33,111 bases of DNA from Clostridiales bacterium (GCA_004553495.1 SFLE01000016.1:1-33111), one strand, 5' to 3'; counted from the stretch's first letter, positions 24,084 through 31,552 are shown. Translations and numbers: made by a program. The notes: a model not told the origin generated them from the sequence alone.

Positions 24084-24658
24084 TATGACCGCCTTTCCAT
24101 TATGCGCGCCGCAATGAGCCCCACCGCGACGGAGATACCGGAGCTTATCCACACCGCGGGCAGTATGTCAAACGGGGCGGAGGCTCCGGCGGCACCGCGT
24201 ATGGCGGCAATGGTCGTTGGCAGGAGCTGTATGGACGCGGTGTTAAGCACGACGAGCCTGCACAGCTCATCCGACGCAACGCCCGCAGGCGACATCCCCG
24301 CCATCTCCTGCGCTGCGCGGATGCCCATCGGCGTTGCGGCGTTGCCCAAGCCGAGCAGATTTGCGCTCACATTCGCCGAAAGCGGCTGCATGATGCTCTC
24401 GTGAGCCGCACTTTTGGGAAACAGCGACCCGAGCACGGGACGCAGAGCCCTGCTGAGCGCGTCGGCAAGCCCGCATTCGCGCATGAGCTCCATAACAGCG
24501 CACCACAGGCATATTGCTCCGCCGATGGCAAGGCACAGCTCAAATGCCGCCCTCGCGCCGTCAAATGCCGCCGATGCGACCTGCTGTGCCGTGCCGTTTG
24601 CGCAGCCGAAAAGTATCGAAACGACTATCATTGCCGTCCATATCGCTCCCATGAGCAT
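24083..24658 (-). CDS. spmA: Spore maturation protein A
   Basis: This 191-residue membrane protein is the partner of SpmB. It has about five hydrophobic segments, the motif LSANVSANLLGLGNAATPMGIRAAQEM in the middle and LVVLNTASIQLLPTTIAAIRGAAG, both hallmarks of SpmA/Gate-type proteins. GGGAGGG lies six bases before the ATG. It is the first gene of spmA-spmB-sigG. A sporulation-type promoter is expected upstream, but I could not place one with correct spacing. Confidence 0.94.
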   Translation of the reverse strand: MLMGAIWTAMIVVSILFGCANGTAQQVASAAFDGARAAFELCLAIGGAICLWCAVMELMRECGLADALSRALRPVLGSLFPKSAAHESIMQPLSANVSANLLGLGNAATPMGIRAAQEMAGMSPAGVASDELCRLVVLNTASIQLLPTTIAAIRGAAGASAPFDILPAVWISSGISVAVGLIAARIMERRS

Positions 24659-24781
24659 GGGTATCCCTCCCGTCCAGCGTAAATGCTTGTATAAAATAAC
24701 TAAAGCAAGTCGAAATATGACAGTTCAAATCAGATCTTTTGATAATATTGTAGATTTTTTGTTAATATCCGCTCAGGGTTA

Positions 24782-24809
24782 TTGACAGAATGTGAAATTT
24801 TAGTATAAT
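24782..24809 (+). promoter_or_regulatory. Promoter of the AbrB-type regulator
   Basis: A perfect TTGACA (24782-24787) and a perfect TATAAT (24804-24809) are 16 bases apart. The start codon is 63 bases downstream, leaving room for an autoregulatory site. Confidence 0.8.
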
Positions 24810-24871
24810 AACTGGTGTATTTTGTGGGATATAGGAAATTCGGTAAATCAATTTTGATGGAGGAAACTCGA

Positions 24872-25117
24872 ATGAAATCCACAGGAATAGTAAGAAAAGT
24901 TGATGAGCTGGGCCGCATAGTTCTTCCCATCGAGCTGCGCCGTACCCTTGACATCGCCGAGAAGGATGCACTGGAGATCTTTGTAGAGGGAGATAACATC
25001 ATTCTCCACAAGTATCATCCGTCCTGCATTTTCTGCGAGAGCACTAAGAACATCATCAACTACAAGGGTAAAAATGTCTGCCCCGAGTGTGTTAAGAAGC
25101 TCCAGAGCAAGATCTGA
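24872..25117 (+). CDS. AbrB/SpoVT-type transition-state regulator with zinc-ribbon-like tail
   Basis: This 81-residue DNA-binding protein has an N-terminal swapped-hairpin domain: STGIVRKVDELGRIVLPIEL, almost identical in pattern to Bacillus AbrB, which represses post-exponential and sporulation genes. The tail has two Cys pairs, Cys52/Cys55 and Cys70/Cys73, spaced like a zinc ribbon; many clostridial AbrB relatives share this. The start at 24872 has GGAGG about nine bases upstream; an in-frame ATG at 24815 lies only a few bases after the -10 box and adds nineteen residues without homology. It has its own strong promoter and terminator. Placement beside spmA suggests, but does not show, a regulatory link to sporulation. 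Confidence 0.92.
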   Translation: MKSTGIVRKVDELGRIVLPIELRRTLDIAEKDALEIFVEGDNIILHKYHPSCIFCESTKNIINYKGKNVCPECVKKLQSKI

Positions 25118-25132
25118 TTGCCCGCCAATCGG

Positions 25133-25166
25133 AAACCGCCGACTTTCAGGTCGGCGGTTTTCTTTT
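25133..25166 (+). terminator. Terminator after the AbrB-type regulator
   Basis: AAACCGCCGAC-TTTCAG-GTCGGCGGTTTT is followed by CTTTT and lies 15 bases after the stop codon. It also covers the end of the converging small-gene cluster. Confidence 0.9.
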
Positions 25167-25179
25167 CATGGACAGCCCG

Positions 25180-25467
25180 TCAGAGCAGGTACATAGCGCC
25201 CATTATGAGCAGAAGCTGCTTATCTCCGCTTTCCCGATACATGAGGTATAAAATGAGGATGAGCAGCAGATCCTCGCTCTCGAGCTCGCCGAGCTTTTTC
25301 GGCAGGTCGCCGAGTATCGGCAGCTTCGGCAGAGTCGGCTGACGCGGCGGAGGAGACGGAGGAGGGCGGTGCTGCGGCTTCGGCTGGGGCGCGGATGTGC
25401 GGCGGCTGTTATCCTCGACCCTCTCGGCGCGGCTGCCGTTGCCACGATAGAGATTATACGCCGCCAT
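25180..25467 (-). CDS. Small proline-rich protein with hydrophobic tail, unknown function
   Basis: This roughly 95-residue protein has three parts: a basic start (AAYNLYRGNGSRAERVEDN), a proline-rich middle (QHRPPPSPPPRQPTLPKLP) and a hydrophobic C-terminus (LLLILILYLMYRESGDKQLL, then a short hydrophobic end). The end resembles a short membrane tail found in uncharacterised clostridial proteins. I start it at 25467 because GGAGG is eight bases upstream; earlier starts are badly spaced. It overlaps the preceding gene by 14 bases, so the three genes here are translated together. I do not recognise a family. Confidence 0.7.
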   Translation of the reverse strand: MAAYNLYRGNGSRAERVEDNSRRTSAPQPKPQHRPPPSPPPRQPTLPKLPILGDLPKKLGELESEDLLLILILYLMYRESGDKQLLLIMGAMYLL

Positions 25468-25798
25468 CGTCATCGCCTCCGAGTTGCCCCGCGGCAAGCT
25501 CGGCAATGCCTGCAAGCCGCGCAATGGTCATGGCTCTGTCCATTTTGCTGCGCCGCTTTTCCGAGAGAAACGGGCGCATCGCCTCAAGCAGCTTTTTGTC
25601 CCGCCCGCTTTCGCCGCCGCTGCCCGACAGCATACCGCTCAGCTTTTTCAGCAGGGAGGGGTCTATGTCCGGCTCGGGAGGAGGCGCGGTATCGTCTGCT
25701 CCGGACATGAGCGATTTCGCAAAGCCGGCAAACCGTTCCATCTCCTTAGGGTCGTTGAGCAGCTTATTCAGCTTATCTTCAAAATCGCTCACGGACAT
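25454..25798 (-). CDS. Hypothetical protein, acidic, middle gene of a three-gene cluster
   Basis: This 114-residue soluble protein begins VSDFEDKLNKLLNDPKEMER, has a Pro/Asp-rich stretch (PPPEPDID) and a helical C-terminal half rich in Leu, Lys and Arg (LLEAMRPFLSEKRRSKMDRA), ending in GGDDDGGV. The 'LNKLLNDPKEMERFAGFAKSL' region recalls short helical repeats in the neighbouring 78-residue protein ('LQDILRGVLSTEEGKRLAENL'), so the two may be related. There are no cysteines, signal peptide or membrane segment. Function unknown. Confidence 0.75.
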   Translation of the reverse strand: MSVSDFEDKLNKLLNDPKEMERFAGFAKSLMSGADDTAPPPEPDIDPSLLKKLSGMLSGSGGESGRDKKLLEAMRPFLSEKRRSKMDRAMTIARLAGIAELAAGQLGGDDDGGV

Positions 25799-25803
25799 TC
25801 ACC

Positions 25804-26040
25804 TCACTGCATCGCTTTTTTCAGGTTTTCGGCAAGCCGCTTGCCCTCTTCGGTGGAGAGAACACCGCGCAGTATGTCCTGAAGCGCCGCCATATCGCCG
25901 CTTTTTGCCGCCTTGCCGATCTTCTCGGCGTCCACCATGCGGCTCACGGCTTTTCCGTCGGCTGAATCGGCAAGCTGCCGGAGCTTATCGCTCTTGCCGC
26001 TCTGCTCAAGCCGGCGTCCCAGGTTCTCAAGATCTTTCAT
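25804..26040 (-). CDS. Hypothetical small helical protein, first gene of the cluster
   Basis: This 78-residue, highly charged, all-helical protein has the C-terminal pattern ALQDILRGVLSTEEGKRLAE. The ATG at 26040 has AAGCTATG context with only a weak ribosome binding site upstream. It is five bases from the next gene in the same direction. Its small size and lack of cysteines or membrane segments leave the function open; the setting beside sporulation genes makes a sporulation role a reasonable guess only. Confidence 0.7.
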   Translation of the reverse strand: MKDLENLGRRLEQSGKSDKLRQLADSADGKAVSRMVDAEKIGKAAKSGDMAALQDILRGVLSTEEGKRLAENLKKAMQ

Positions 26041-26114
26041 AGCTTATCACCCGCTGTCATTATATTCAGCCGGTCACGCAGGCTTTACAAATTTATTATC
26101 TCAGGAGGTCAAAT

Positions 26115-26588
26115 ATGAAGATCGCCGTTTTTTCGGACACGCACGGCTCGTCAAAGGGCATGATAGACGCCGTTGCCTCGTTCCGCCCCGACCAGATCAT
26201 CCATCTCGGCGACGGTATGCGCGACGCGCAGGCGTTAGCCGAAAAATTTCCGTACATACCGGTGTGCTGCGTTGCGGGAAACTGCGACGACTGCCCCGAG
26301 CAGGAGGACTACAAGGTCATACGCTTGGGCGGGCTCACCGCGTTTCTCACCCACGGTCATCGCTATGGCGTCCGCGGCGGCAAGCTCGATGTGCTTTTGT
26401 ATGCCGCGCAGTGCTGCGGCGCGCAGATCGCCATGTTCGGGCACACCCACAGAGCCGTATTTGACCAGATCGGCGGCATATTCGTATTAAATCCCGGCAC
26501 TGCCGGAAAGCCGCCGAAAAAGACATGGGCAAAGCTCGAGATAAGCGGTGACGGGAATATCGACTGCCAAATATGCGATATTGATTGA
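26115..26588 (+). CDS. YfcE/MJ0936-type metallophosphodiesterase
   Basis: This 157-residue enzyme has all calcineurin-like motifs in order: FSDTHG (Asp8, His10), HLGDG, GNCD, THGH and GHTH near residue 113. The metal centre is therefore complete. Relatives hydrolyse phosphodiesters such as bis-p-nitrophenyl phosphate, and the true substrate is often unknown. CAGGAGG lies seven bases before the ATG. It is the first of two plus-strand genes, but the foldase gene behind it has its own start region, so they may not be one operon. Confidence 0.92.
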   Translation: MKIAVFSDTHGSSKGMIDAVASFRPDQIIHLGDGMRDAQALAEKFPYIPVCCVAGNCDDCPEQEDYKVIRLGGLTAFLTHGHRYGVRGGKLDVLLYAAQCCGAQIAMFGHTHRAVFDQIGGIFVLNPGTAGKPPKKTWAKLEISGDGNIDCQICDID

Positions 26589-26611
26589 CAGTTTACAAAA
26601 AGGTGTAGAAT
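26585..26611 (+). promoter_or_regulatory. Candidate promoter of the foldase gene
   Basis: A perfect TTGACA at 26585-26590, overlapping the phosphodiesterase stop codon, precedes TAGAAT at 26606-26611 by 15 bases. A second TATAAT at 26629-26634 has no good -35. The spacing is short, so this is tentative. Confidence 0.4.
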
Positions 26612-26675
26612 ATTCTATGCGGATGTACTATAATAAATGGCGATTTGCTCAAATACTTCCTACAGGAGAAATATT

Positions 26676-27830
26676 ATGAAGAAAACGATAGCATTGGTTC
26701 TGGCGCTTATGATGCTGTGCACCTGCATGGCCGGTTGCGCGAAAACCGAAGAGGATACCGTTATGACGGTAAACGGAACAGCCGTTAGCTATGACGAGTA
26801 TATGTTCTGGTTCGGTCAGGCGGTCAGCGAGCTCACGAAGCTTTATCAGCAGTATTCCGGCACGACCGTGGATTGGGACGGCAAGTTCCTGTTTGACACC
26901 GACATGACCAATGTCGATTGGTGCGTAAAGCGCGCTTCTCAGTCCGTCATCAGGCTGCACGCGATGGAGAGCAAGGCCGACGAGCTCGGCGTTAAGCTCA
27001 CCGATGAGGAGAAGGACGCGATAGACGACGAGATCGCCCAGATAGAAAAGACCTATGTCACCGACAGCGACACCAACACCGATCTCAAGGCGGTTTTCGC
27101 AAGCTATAACTACACTCAGGACAGCTACATCACCCAGCGCACGCTCAACCAGATCTATAACGATCTTTTCGTAGAGCTCTACGGCGAGCAGGGCGAGAAG
27201 CTCGACGAGGAAAAGGCGCTGTCTTACGCCGAGGAGAATAACTATGTCACCTCCGCGCACATCCTCTTCTTAACGACTAAGGAGGTAACCGGCTCAGACG
27301 GCAAGACCACCAGCGAGGAGCTGCCTCAGTCCGAGAAGGACGAAAAGAAGGCAAAGGCCACCGAGATAGCAGCCGAGCTACAGGCGATAACGGACGATGC
27401 AAAGCGCTGGGAGCGCTTCAAGGAACTCATGGATGAGTACAGCGAGGACCCCGGCAAGGAGAGCTTCCCCGAGGGCTACTGCTTCAACTCCGGCATGGTC
27501 GAGGAATATGACACCGCCAGCCGCAATCTCAAGGAGTACGAGGTGTCCGGCGTCGTCGAGTCCTCCTTCGGCTACCATGTTATAATGCGCCTGCCGACTA
27601 AGGGCACCGACCTTGTATCGACCTACAACAGCAATTATCAGCAGATAACCGTGCCTCTGACCTACCTCGCCGCTCCTTCGGATTACGATGCTCAGATATC
27701 CGACTGGGCAGACGATGCAACGGTCAAGTACACTAGCCTTTACGATAAGATCGATTTTGCATCCTTCATAACCGACGATGGCTTCAACTTCGTCCCCTAT
27801 GAGGATTACAAGGACAACAAGAATAAATAA
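26676..27830 (+). CDS. PrsA-like foldase lipoprotein (parvulin domain)
   Basis: This 384-residue secreted lipoprotein should help fold exported proteins. Its signal peptide ends in the lipobox CTCMAGC, with Cys21 as the lipid anchor. Next comes a SurA/PrsA-type start (VMTVNGTAVSYDEYMFWF) and a helical chaperone region. The peptidyl-prolyl isomerase core follows with VTSAHILFLTTKE, ELMDEYSEDPG, FNSGMVEEYD and SSFGYHVIMRL, the parvulin order. The start at 26676 gives a clean signal peptide and has GGAGAAA upstream; a longer frame would precede the signal peptide. An acidic insert (residues 215-240) between the first two core strands is longer than usual. Confidence 0.9.
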   Translation: MKKTIALVLALMMLCTCMAGCAKTEEDTVMTVNGTAVSYDEYMFWFGQAVSELTKLYQQYSGTTVDWDGKFLFDTDMTNVDWCVKRASQSVIRLHAMESKADELGVKLTDEEKDAIDDEIAQIEKTYVTDSDTNTDLKAVFASYNYTQDSYITQRTLNQIYNDLFVELYGEQGEKLDEEKALSYAEENNYVTSAHILFLTTKEVTGSDGKTTSEELPQSEKDEKKAKATEIAAELQAITDDAKRWERFKELMDEYSEDPGKESFPEGYCFNSGMVEEYDTASRNLKEYEVSGVVESSFGYHVIMRLPTKGTDLVSTYNSNYQQITVPLTYLAAPSDYDAQISDWADDATVKYTSLYDKIDFASFITDDGFNFVPYEDYKDNKNK

Positions 27831-27885
27831 ACAACAAAAACCGACCCCATGCACCGCGCCAGAATATACGGACAGCACAAAAAAG

Positions 27886-27929
27886 CCCCCCTATGTAGTA
27901 CTTCTATTTTCCTACATAGGGGGTGTTTT
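27886..27929 (+). terminator. Terminator after the foldase gene
   Basis: CCCCCTATGTAG (27887-27898) pairs with CTACATAGGGGG (27912-27923) and is followed by TGTTTTG. The loop is thirteen bases. Confidence 0.85.
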
Positions 27930-27949
27930 GTCTATTGTCCGTTTTTGCG

Positions 27950-28125
27950 GTTCGGTGCACCAGAGTAGGGCTTTTTAGTGGCGTTTTTTCAGAGGCGCAT
28001 TGACGCAGACATCTATACGCATACCTCTGGTGTCCCGACCGACATCTGCCGGCAAAACCAAAGCGCTCACGCGCCCCGTCGGTACGCCCTTGGCTGCCCC
28101 TCAAGGGGAAGGCTTTTTTACGCAC
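27950..28125. repeat. Repeat-derived intergenic DNA
   Basis: This holds an inverted pair CACCAGAG...CTCTGGTG (27959-28036), a block TTTAGTGGCGTTTTTTCAG resembling the copy at 394 onward, and TTGGCTGCCCC-TCA-AGGGGAAGGC near 28090 resembling the stem-loop copies. It looks like a degraded member of the dispersed family. No gene is supported. Confidence 0.5.
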
Positions 28126-28148
28126 TTAGCAATATGCATATCACAGCC

Positions 28149-28727
28149 TCACTTCGTTTCGAGCTTAACAGTTCCGGAGGAGCTTGCGTTATCGCCGTAG
28201 ACATATTTTACGGTGAGCTCGCCGGTGCTTTCGTCCTGAACACATTCGGTGACGGTTATGGTGAGCGCCGAGCAGTCTATCTCCTTTTCAAAGCGGTAGC
28301 CGTCGGCATTAAAAATATCGCACACCACCATGCGGTGACCGCTGGCATAGTCGTTATACGCAACGAGGGTGCCGTTGTCCCAGAAGGCATTGAAAAACGA
28401 CTCGGACACCAGTCCCTTTGTTACATCGTAGTATCGGCAGAAGCTCCTGTCGTCGGTGTAAAACCTTATCCCGATAAGATCGTCGTTTATAACGGCAACT
28501 CTCGGCTGATGCGCGCACATTGCGCTCTCAAGCTCCTTGCCGTCCTTGCTCGTGACCGTGTAGACATATTTCGTAACGCCGTTTGAGCGCTCCTGTGTTA
28601 TCTTGAAGTTCTCGCCGGAGGAGACGATCGTCTCGCTCGGAGCGGGAGTGGGCGCAGGCTCGTCGGCTGTGCAGCCGGCAAGCAGCGTAAGGGAGAGTAT
28701 GAGCGCCGCGATGATTCGTTTTTTCAT
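28149..28727 (-). CDS. Lipoprotein of unknown function
   Basis: This 192-residue protein has a signal peptide ending in the lipobox LLAGC (Cys19), a Pro/Thr-rich linker and a beta-rich domain (TKYVYTVTSKDGKELES, then FRYYDVTKGLVSES-type strands). It would sit on the outer face of the membrane. It starts inside the DHFR stop (ATGA overlap), so it is coupled to the thymidylate/folate genes although nothing in it suggests a role in folate metabolism. I do not recognise a family. Confidence 0.85.
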   Translation of the reverse strand: MKKRIIAALILSLTLLAGCTADEPAPTPAPSETIVSSGENFKITQERSNGVTKYVYTVTSKDGKELESAMCAHQPRVAVINDDLIGIRFYTDDRSFCRYYDVTKGLVSESFFNAFWDNGTLVAYNDYASGHRMVVCDIFNADGYRFEKEIDCSALTITVTECVQDESTGELTVKYVYGDNASSSGTVKLETK

Positions 28728-29203
28728 GGCTTTTTCCTTTCGTATCGAAGAAAACGGTATTCTATGCCGTCCTCGTTCATGAGCTCGCTCTCGTCGGCTA
28801 TAAGCCAGTTTTCATCCGCGTCGAGGTCGGCAAAATAGCTGTCCGACTGCGGGCAGCAATATATTTTTGTCACGAAAACGCGGTCGATATACGGCATGAG
28901 CATTTTAAAAACGCTCTCGCCGCCGAGTACCATTGCGTTATCTCCGCCGAGACTCAGCACCTCGCCGGCATCATGCGCAACGAGCGCGCCGTCTATGGTC
29001 ATATTCTGACGGGTAAGGATGATATTCGTCCTGTTTTTGAGCGGTCTGCCGTTAGGAAAATCGGCGAGGGTCTTTCTGCCGGCAATGACCGTTCTGCCGC
29101 GGGTCAGGTCTATGAAATGCCGCCGGTCAGCCTTTAAAACTACCGGCTGGGTACCGCCAGCGCCGATGCCCCAATCGGAGTACACTGCAACTATTGCATC
29201 CAT
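28724..29203 (-). CDS. folA: Dihydrofolate reductase
   Basis: This 159-residue enzyme reduces dihydrofolate to tetrahydrofolate with NADPH. DAIVAVYSDWGIGAGG, Asp26 in LKADRRHF (the catalytic acid position), RTVIAGRKTLADFPNGRPL and IILTR match the core, and VLGGESVF is the NADPH-binding Gly-Gly motif. The chosen ATG at 29203 has AGAAGG six bases upstream; the ATG at 29218 overlaps the thyA stop and may be a coupled alternative. The Pro-Val-Val after GGTQ replaces the usual MPW-type loop. Its neighbours thyA and folA form the classic thymidylate cycle, since ThyA makes the dihydrofolate that this enzyme recycles. Confidence 0.92.
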   Translation of the reverse strand: MDAIVAVYSDWGIGAGGTQPVVLKADRRHFIDLTRGRTVIAGRKTLADFPNGRPLKNRTNIILTRQNMTIDGALVAHDAGEVLSLGGDNAMVLGGESVFKMLMPYIDRVFVTKIYCCPQSDSYFADLDADENWLIADESELMNEDGIEYRFLRYERKKP

Positions 29204-29214
29204 GGCGCACCTTC

Positions 29215-30045
29215 TCATACCGCGACCGGAATTTTCTCCGTGAACTCGGAATACTCATAGCCCTCGACCTTGAAGCTGTCGCGGGTGAATTTATAAAAAT
29301 CGTCCACCGTCGGGTCTATTATGAACTCCGGCGCCTTTTTTGGCTCGTTTGCAATGATCTTCTCTATGAGCGGGACATGGCGGTCGTATATGTGCGCATC
29401 GGCAATGACATGGATAAGCTCGCCTGCGCGCAGTCCGCTGACGGCGGCGAACATATGCGTGAGCACCGCATACTGCACCACATTCCAGTTATTCGCCGCG
29501 AGCATATCCTGCGAGCGCTGGTTGAGTATGGCGTTCAGCTTATCTCCGCTGACATTGAATGTCATGGAATATGCGCAGGGGTACAGCGCCATCTCGCTGA
29601 GGTCGGCGTGGTTATATATGTTCGTCATTATCCGGCGCGAGGCGGGATTGTGCTTGAGGTCCCACAAAACGCGGTCGACCTGATCCATATCGCCCTCGGG
29701 GTAATGGTGCTTAACGCCGAGCTGGTAGCCGTATGCCTTGCCTATGGAGCCCGTCTCATCCGCCCACGCGTCCCAAACGCGGGTGCGAAGCTCGTTTACA
29801 TTGTTGCTCTTTGCCTGCCATATCCACAGAAGCTCGTCTATGGCAGACTTCCAGTAAGTCCTGCGCAGCGTCAGTATGGGAAACTCCTCTGACAGGTCAT
29901 AGCGGTTTACTATGCCGAATTTTTTCACCGTGTGCGCGGGAGCGCCGTCCTCCCAGCGGGGGCGCACCTCGCGCTCGGTGTCCCAAACTCCGTTTTGGAG
30001 TATATCCTTACAATTGGCTATGAATATCTCGTCAGCTCTGCTCAT
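29215..30045 (-). CDS. thyA: Thymidylate synthase, ThyA (Bacillus/phage phi3T-like subtype)
   Basis: This 276-residue enzyme methylates dUMP to dTMP using methylene-tetrahydrofolate. The nucleophile is Cys157 in MALYPCAYS; RRIMTNIYN holds the phosphate-binding arginines, and ELLWIWQAKSNNVNEL and QRSQDMLAANNWNVVQY are further signatures. The active-site context PCAY and the closing IPVAV resemble the B. subtilis/phi3T-type ThyA (PCVY, ending EVAV) more than the common PPCH type. The usual His after the Cys is Ala here. AAGGAGG precedes the ATG. It heads the thyA-folA-lipoprotein operon. Confidence 0.95.
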   Translation of the reverse strand: MSRADEIFIANCKDILQNGVWDTEREVRPRWEDGAPAHTVKKFGIVNRYDLSEEFPILTLRRTYWKSAIDELLWIWQAKSNNVNELRTRVWDAWADETGSIGKAYGYQLGVKHHYPEGDMDQVDRVLWDLKHNPASRRIMTNIYNHADLSEMALYPCAYSMTFNVSGDKLNAILNQRSQDMLAANNWNVVQYAVLTHMFAAVSGLRAGELIHVIADAHIYDRHVPLIEKIIANEPKKAPEFIIDPTVDDFYKFTRDSFKVEGYEYSEFTEKIPVAV

Positions 30046-30075
30046 GCCGCACCTCCTTGTCTATAAAACTTTATT

Positions 30076-30104
30076 ATTTTATCATCTCACCGACTTTTCT
30101 GCAA
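30076..30104 (-). promoter_or_regulatory. Promoter of the thyA operon
   Basis: On the minus strand TTGCAG (30099-30104) and TAAAAT (30076-30081) are 17 bases apart, about 30 bases before the start. It overlaps the candidate SigK promoter on the other strand. Confidence 0.65.
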
Positions 30105-30116
30105 CAGCATAGTATG
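30089..30116 (+). promoter_or_regulatory. Candidate SigK promoter of dpaAB
   Basis: AC at 30089-30090, seventeen bases, then CATAGTATG at 30108-30116 comes close to the SigK pattern AC-N16/17-CATANNNTA, with one mismatch at the last base. The Bacillus spoVF operon is known to use SigK. The dpaA start lies 23 bases downstream. Confidence 0.4.
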
Positions 30117-30138
30117 AATTGTTTTGGGAGGTGACAGG

Positions 30139-30987
30139 ATGAAAATACTTGTATGCGGCGGCGACGAGCGCTTTGTGCTGCTCTCGGAGCTGCTGCAAAA
30201 AAGCGGGCACGAGGTCAAATGCTATGCGCTCTCCCGCGCGCAGCTTCCGGCGGGCTGTGTGAGAGCCGATGCGCCGGTTAGCGCCGATGCCGTCATACTG
30301 CCCGTTCCGGCGGAGGATGCCCGCGGCATGCTGAACGCTCCGTTTGAGCAGAGCCCATGCCGGATAGAAGGTATACTCGAGCGCGCGGGAGATGCCGTTA
30401 TCATCGGCGGCAAGCTCAGCGCCCGCCTGCGTAAGGCAGCCGAGGAAAGGGGGCAGCAGGTGTTTGACTATATGCAGTCGCCCGCGCTCGTTGCCGAAAA
30501 TGCCTCGATAACCGCCGAGGGCGCCATAAGCCAGCTCATGGGCAGGACCCGCGCGGCGCTGTGCGATATGCGCGTGCTCGTGATCGGCTGGGGACGCATC
30601 GGAAAGCTCCTCATGCGCAAGCTCGGTGCGCTTTGTCCGTCGGTGTACCTCATGTCGGCAAATCCCGCGTCGCGGGCTCTGGCGGGAGCTCTCGGACACC
30701 GTGCGATAGCGCCGAACTGCGATACTCAGCTTTTAAAGAGCTTTGACGCCGTTATAAACACCGCTCCCGCGCCGGTGATCTCCGATCTGTGCGCCCTGCG
30801 CGAGGGCTGCATCCTGCTCGAGCTTGCGTCGGCGCCCGGCGGAGTGGACATGGAGAAGGCGGCAGAGGCGGGGCTTGAGGGCATTGCTTCGCGCGGCCTG
30901 CCGGGGCGGTATGCGCCCGAGAGCGCGGCTGCGGCGATATTCCGCGCCGTTGAGGACATATTGAAGGAGGTATCCGAGCATGAGTAG
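30139..30987 (+). CDS. dpaA: Dipicolinate synthase subunit A
   Basis: This 282-residue protein is one half of the enzyme that oxidises dihydrodipicolinate to dipicolinic acid in the mother cell; the product is packed with calcium into the spore core. The N-terminal domain (KILVCGGDERFVLLSELLQ) and the NAD(P)-binding MRVLVIGWGRIGK (GWGRIG at 150-155) are typical of SpoVFA. The start at 30139 has GGGAGG seven bases upstream; the frame could open five codons earlier at a TTG inside that site. It overlaps dpaB by eight bases. Length is close to the Bacillus protein (297). Confidence 0.94.
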   Translation: MKILVCGGDERFVLLSELLQKSGHEVKCYALSRAQLPAGCVRADAPVSADAVILPVPAEDARGMLNAPFEQSPCRIEGILERAGDAVIIGGKLSARLRKAAEERGQQVFDYMQSPALVAENASITAEGAISQLMGRTRAALCDMRVLVIGWGRIGKLLMRKLGALCPSVYLMSANPASRALAGALGHRAIAPNCDTQLLKSFDAVINTAPAPVISDLCALREGCILLELASAPGGVDMEKAAEAGLEGIASRGLPGRYAPESAAAAIFRAVEDILKEVSEHE

Positions 30988-31549
30988 ACCAAGGATCGGC
31001 ATAGCCCTTTGCGGCTCCTACTGCACATACGAAAAGCTGTTTGCGCAGCTTAATGCCCTTGCGGATAAATACGAGCTCGTTCCGATAATGAGCGAGACCG
31101 CCGCCGCGACGGATTCGCGCTTCGGCACCGCCGAGGAGTTCAAAAAGCGCCTGACCTCCGTGTGCGGCACGGCGCCCGTAACCACCATTGCCGATGCCGA
31201 GCCGCTTGGTCCGGCAAAGCCGATGGAGGCGCTCGTGATAGCACCGTGCACCGGCAACACCATGGCAAAATTAAACCACGGTGTGACCGACACCGCCGTG
31301 ACCATGGCGGCAAAGGCGCACCTGAGAAACGGCAAGCCGCTTGTAATCGCGTTTTCCACAAACGACGGGCTGTCGGGCTCGGCTGCGAATATAGCGGGGC
31401 TTCTAAATCGCAAAAATGTCTATTTTGTACCGTTTCGGCAGGATGACTGTGTGAAAAAGCCGTGCTCGCTCGCGTCGGATTTCTCGCTCATCGACGAGAC
31501 CCTGCAATCCGCCCTCCTCGGCAAGCAGCTACAGCCGATCCTCTTGTAG
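30980..31549 (+). CDS. dpaB: Dipicolinate synthase subunit B
   Basis: This 189-residue flavoprotein-fold protein is the partner of DpaA. IGIALCGSYCTYEKLFAQL at the start, IMSETAAATDSRFG and EALVIAPCTGNTMAKLNHGVTDTAVTMAAKAHLR are diagnostic of SpoVFB. FSTNDGLSGSAANIAGLLNRKNVYFVPFRQDD completes the family pattern. AAGGAGG lies before its start within dpaA. No further gene follows in this direction. Confidence 0.95.
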   Translation: MSRPRIGIALCGSYCTYEKLFAQLNALADKYELVPIMSETAAATDSRFGTAEEFKKRLTSVCGTAPVTTIADAEPLGPAKPMEALVIAPCTGNTMAKLNHGVTDTAVTMAAKAHLRNGKPLVIAFSTNDGLSGSAANIAGLLNRKNVYFVPFRQDDCVKKPCSLASDFSLIDETLQSALLGKQLQPILL

Positions 31550-31552
31550 GGT

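Noticed and set aside
24670..24780. SigE-type promoter for spmA
   Set aside because: A good -35-like TCATATT exists on the minus strand, but the nearest -10-like ATACA is about 20 bases away, too far for SigE.
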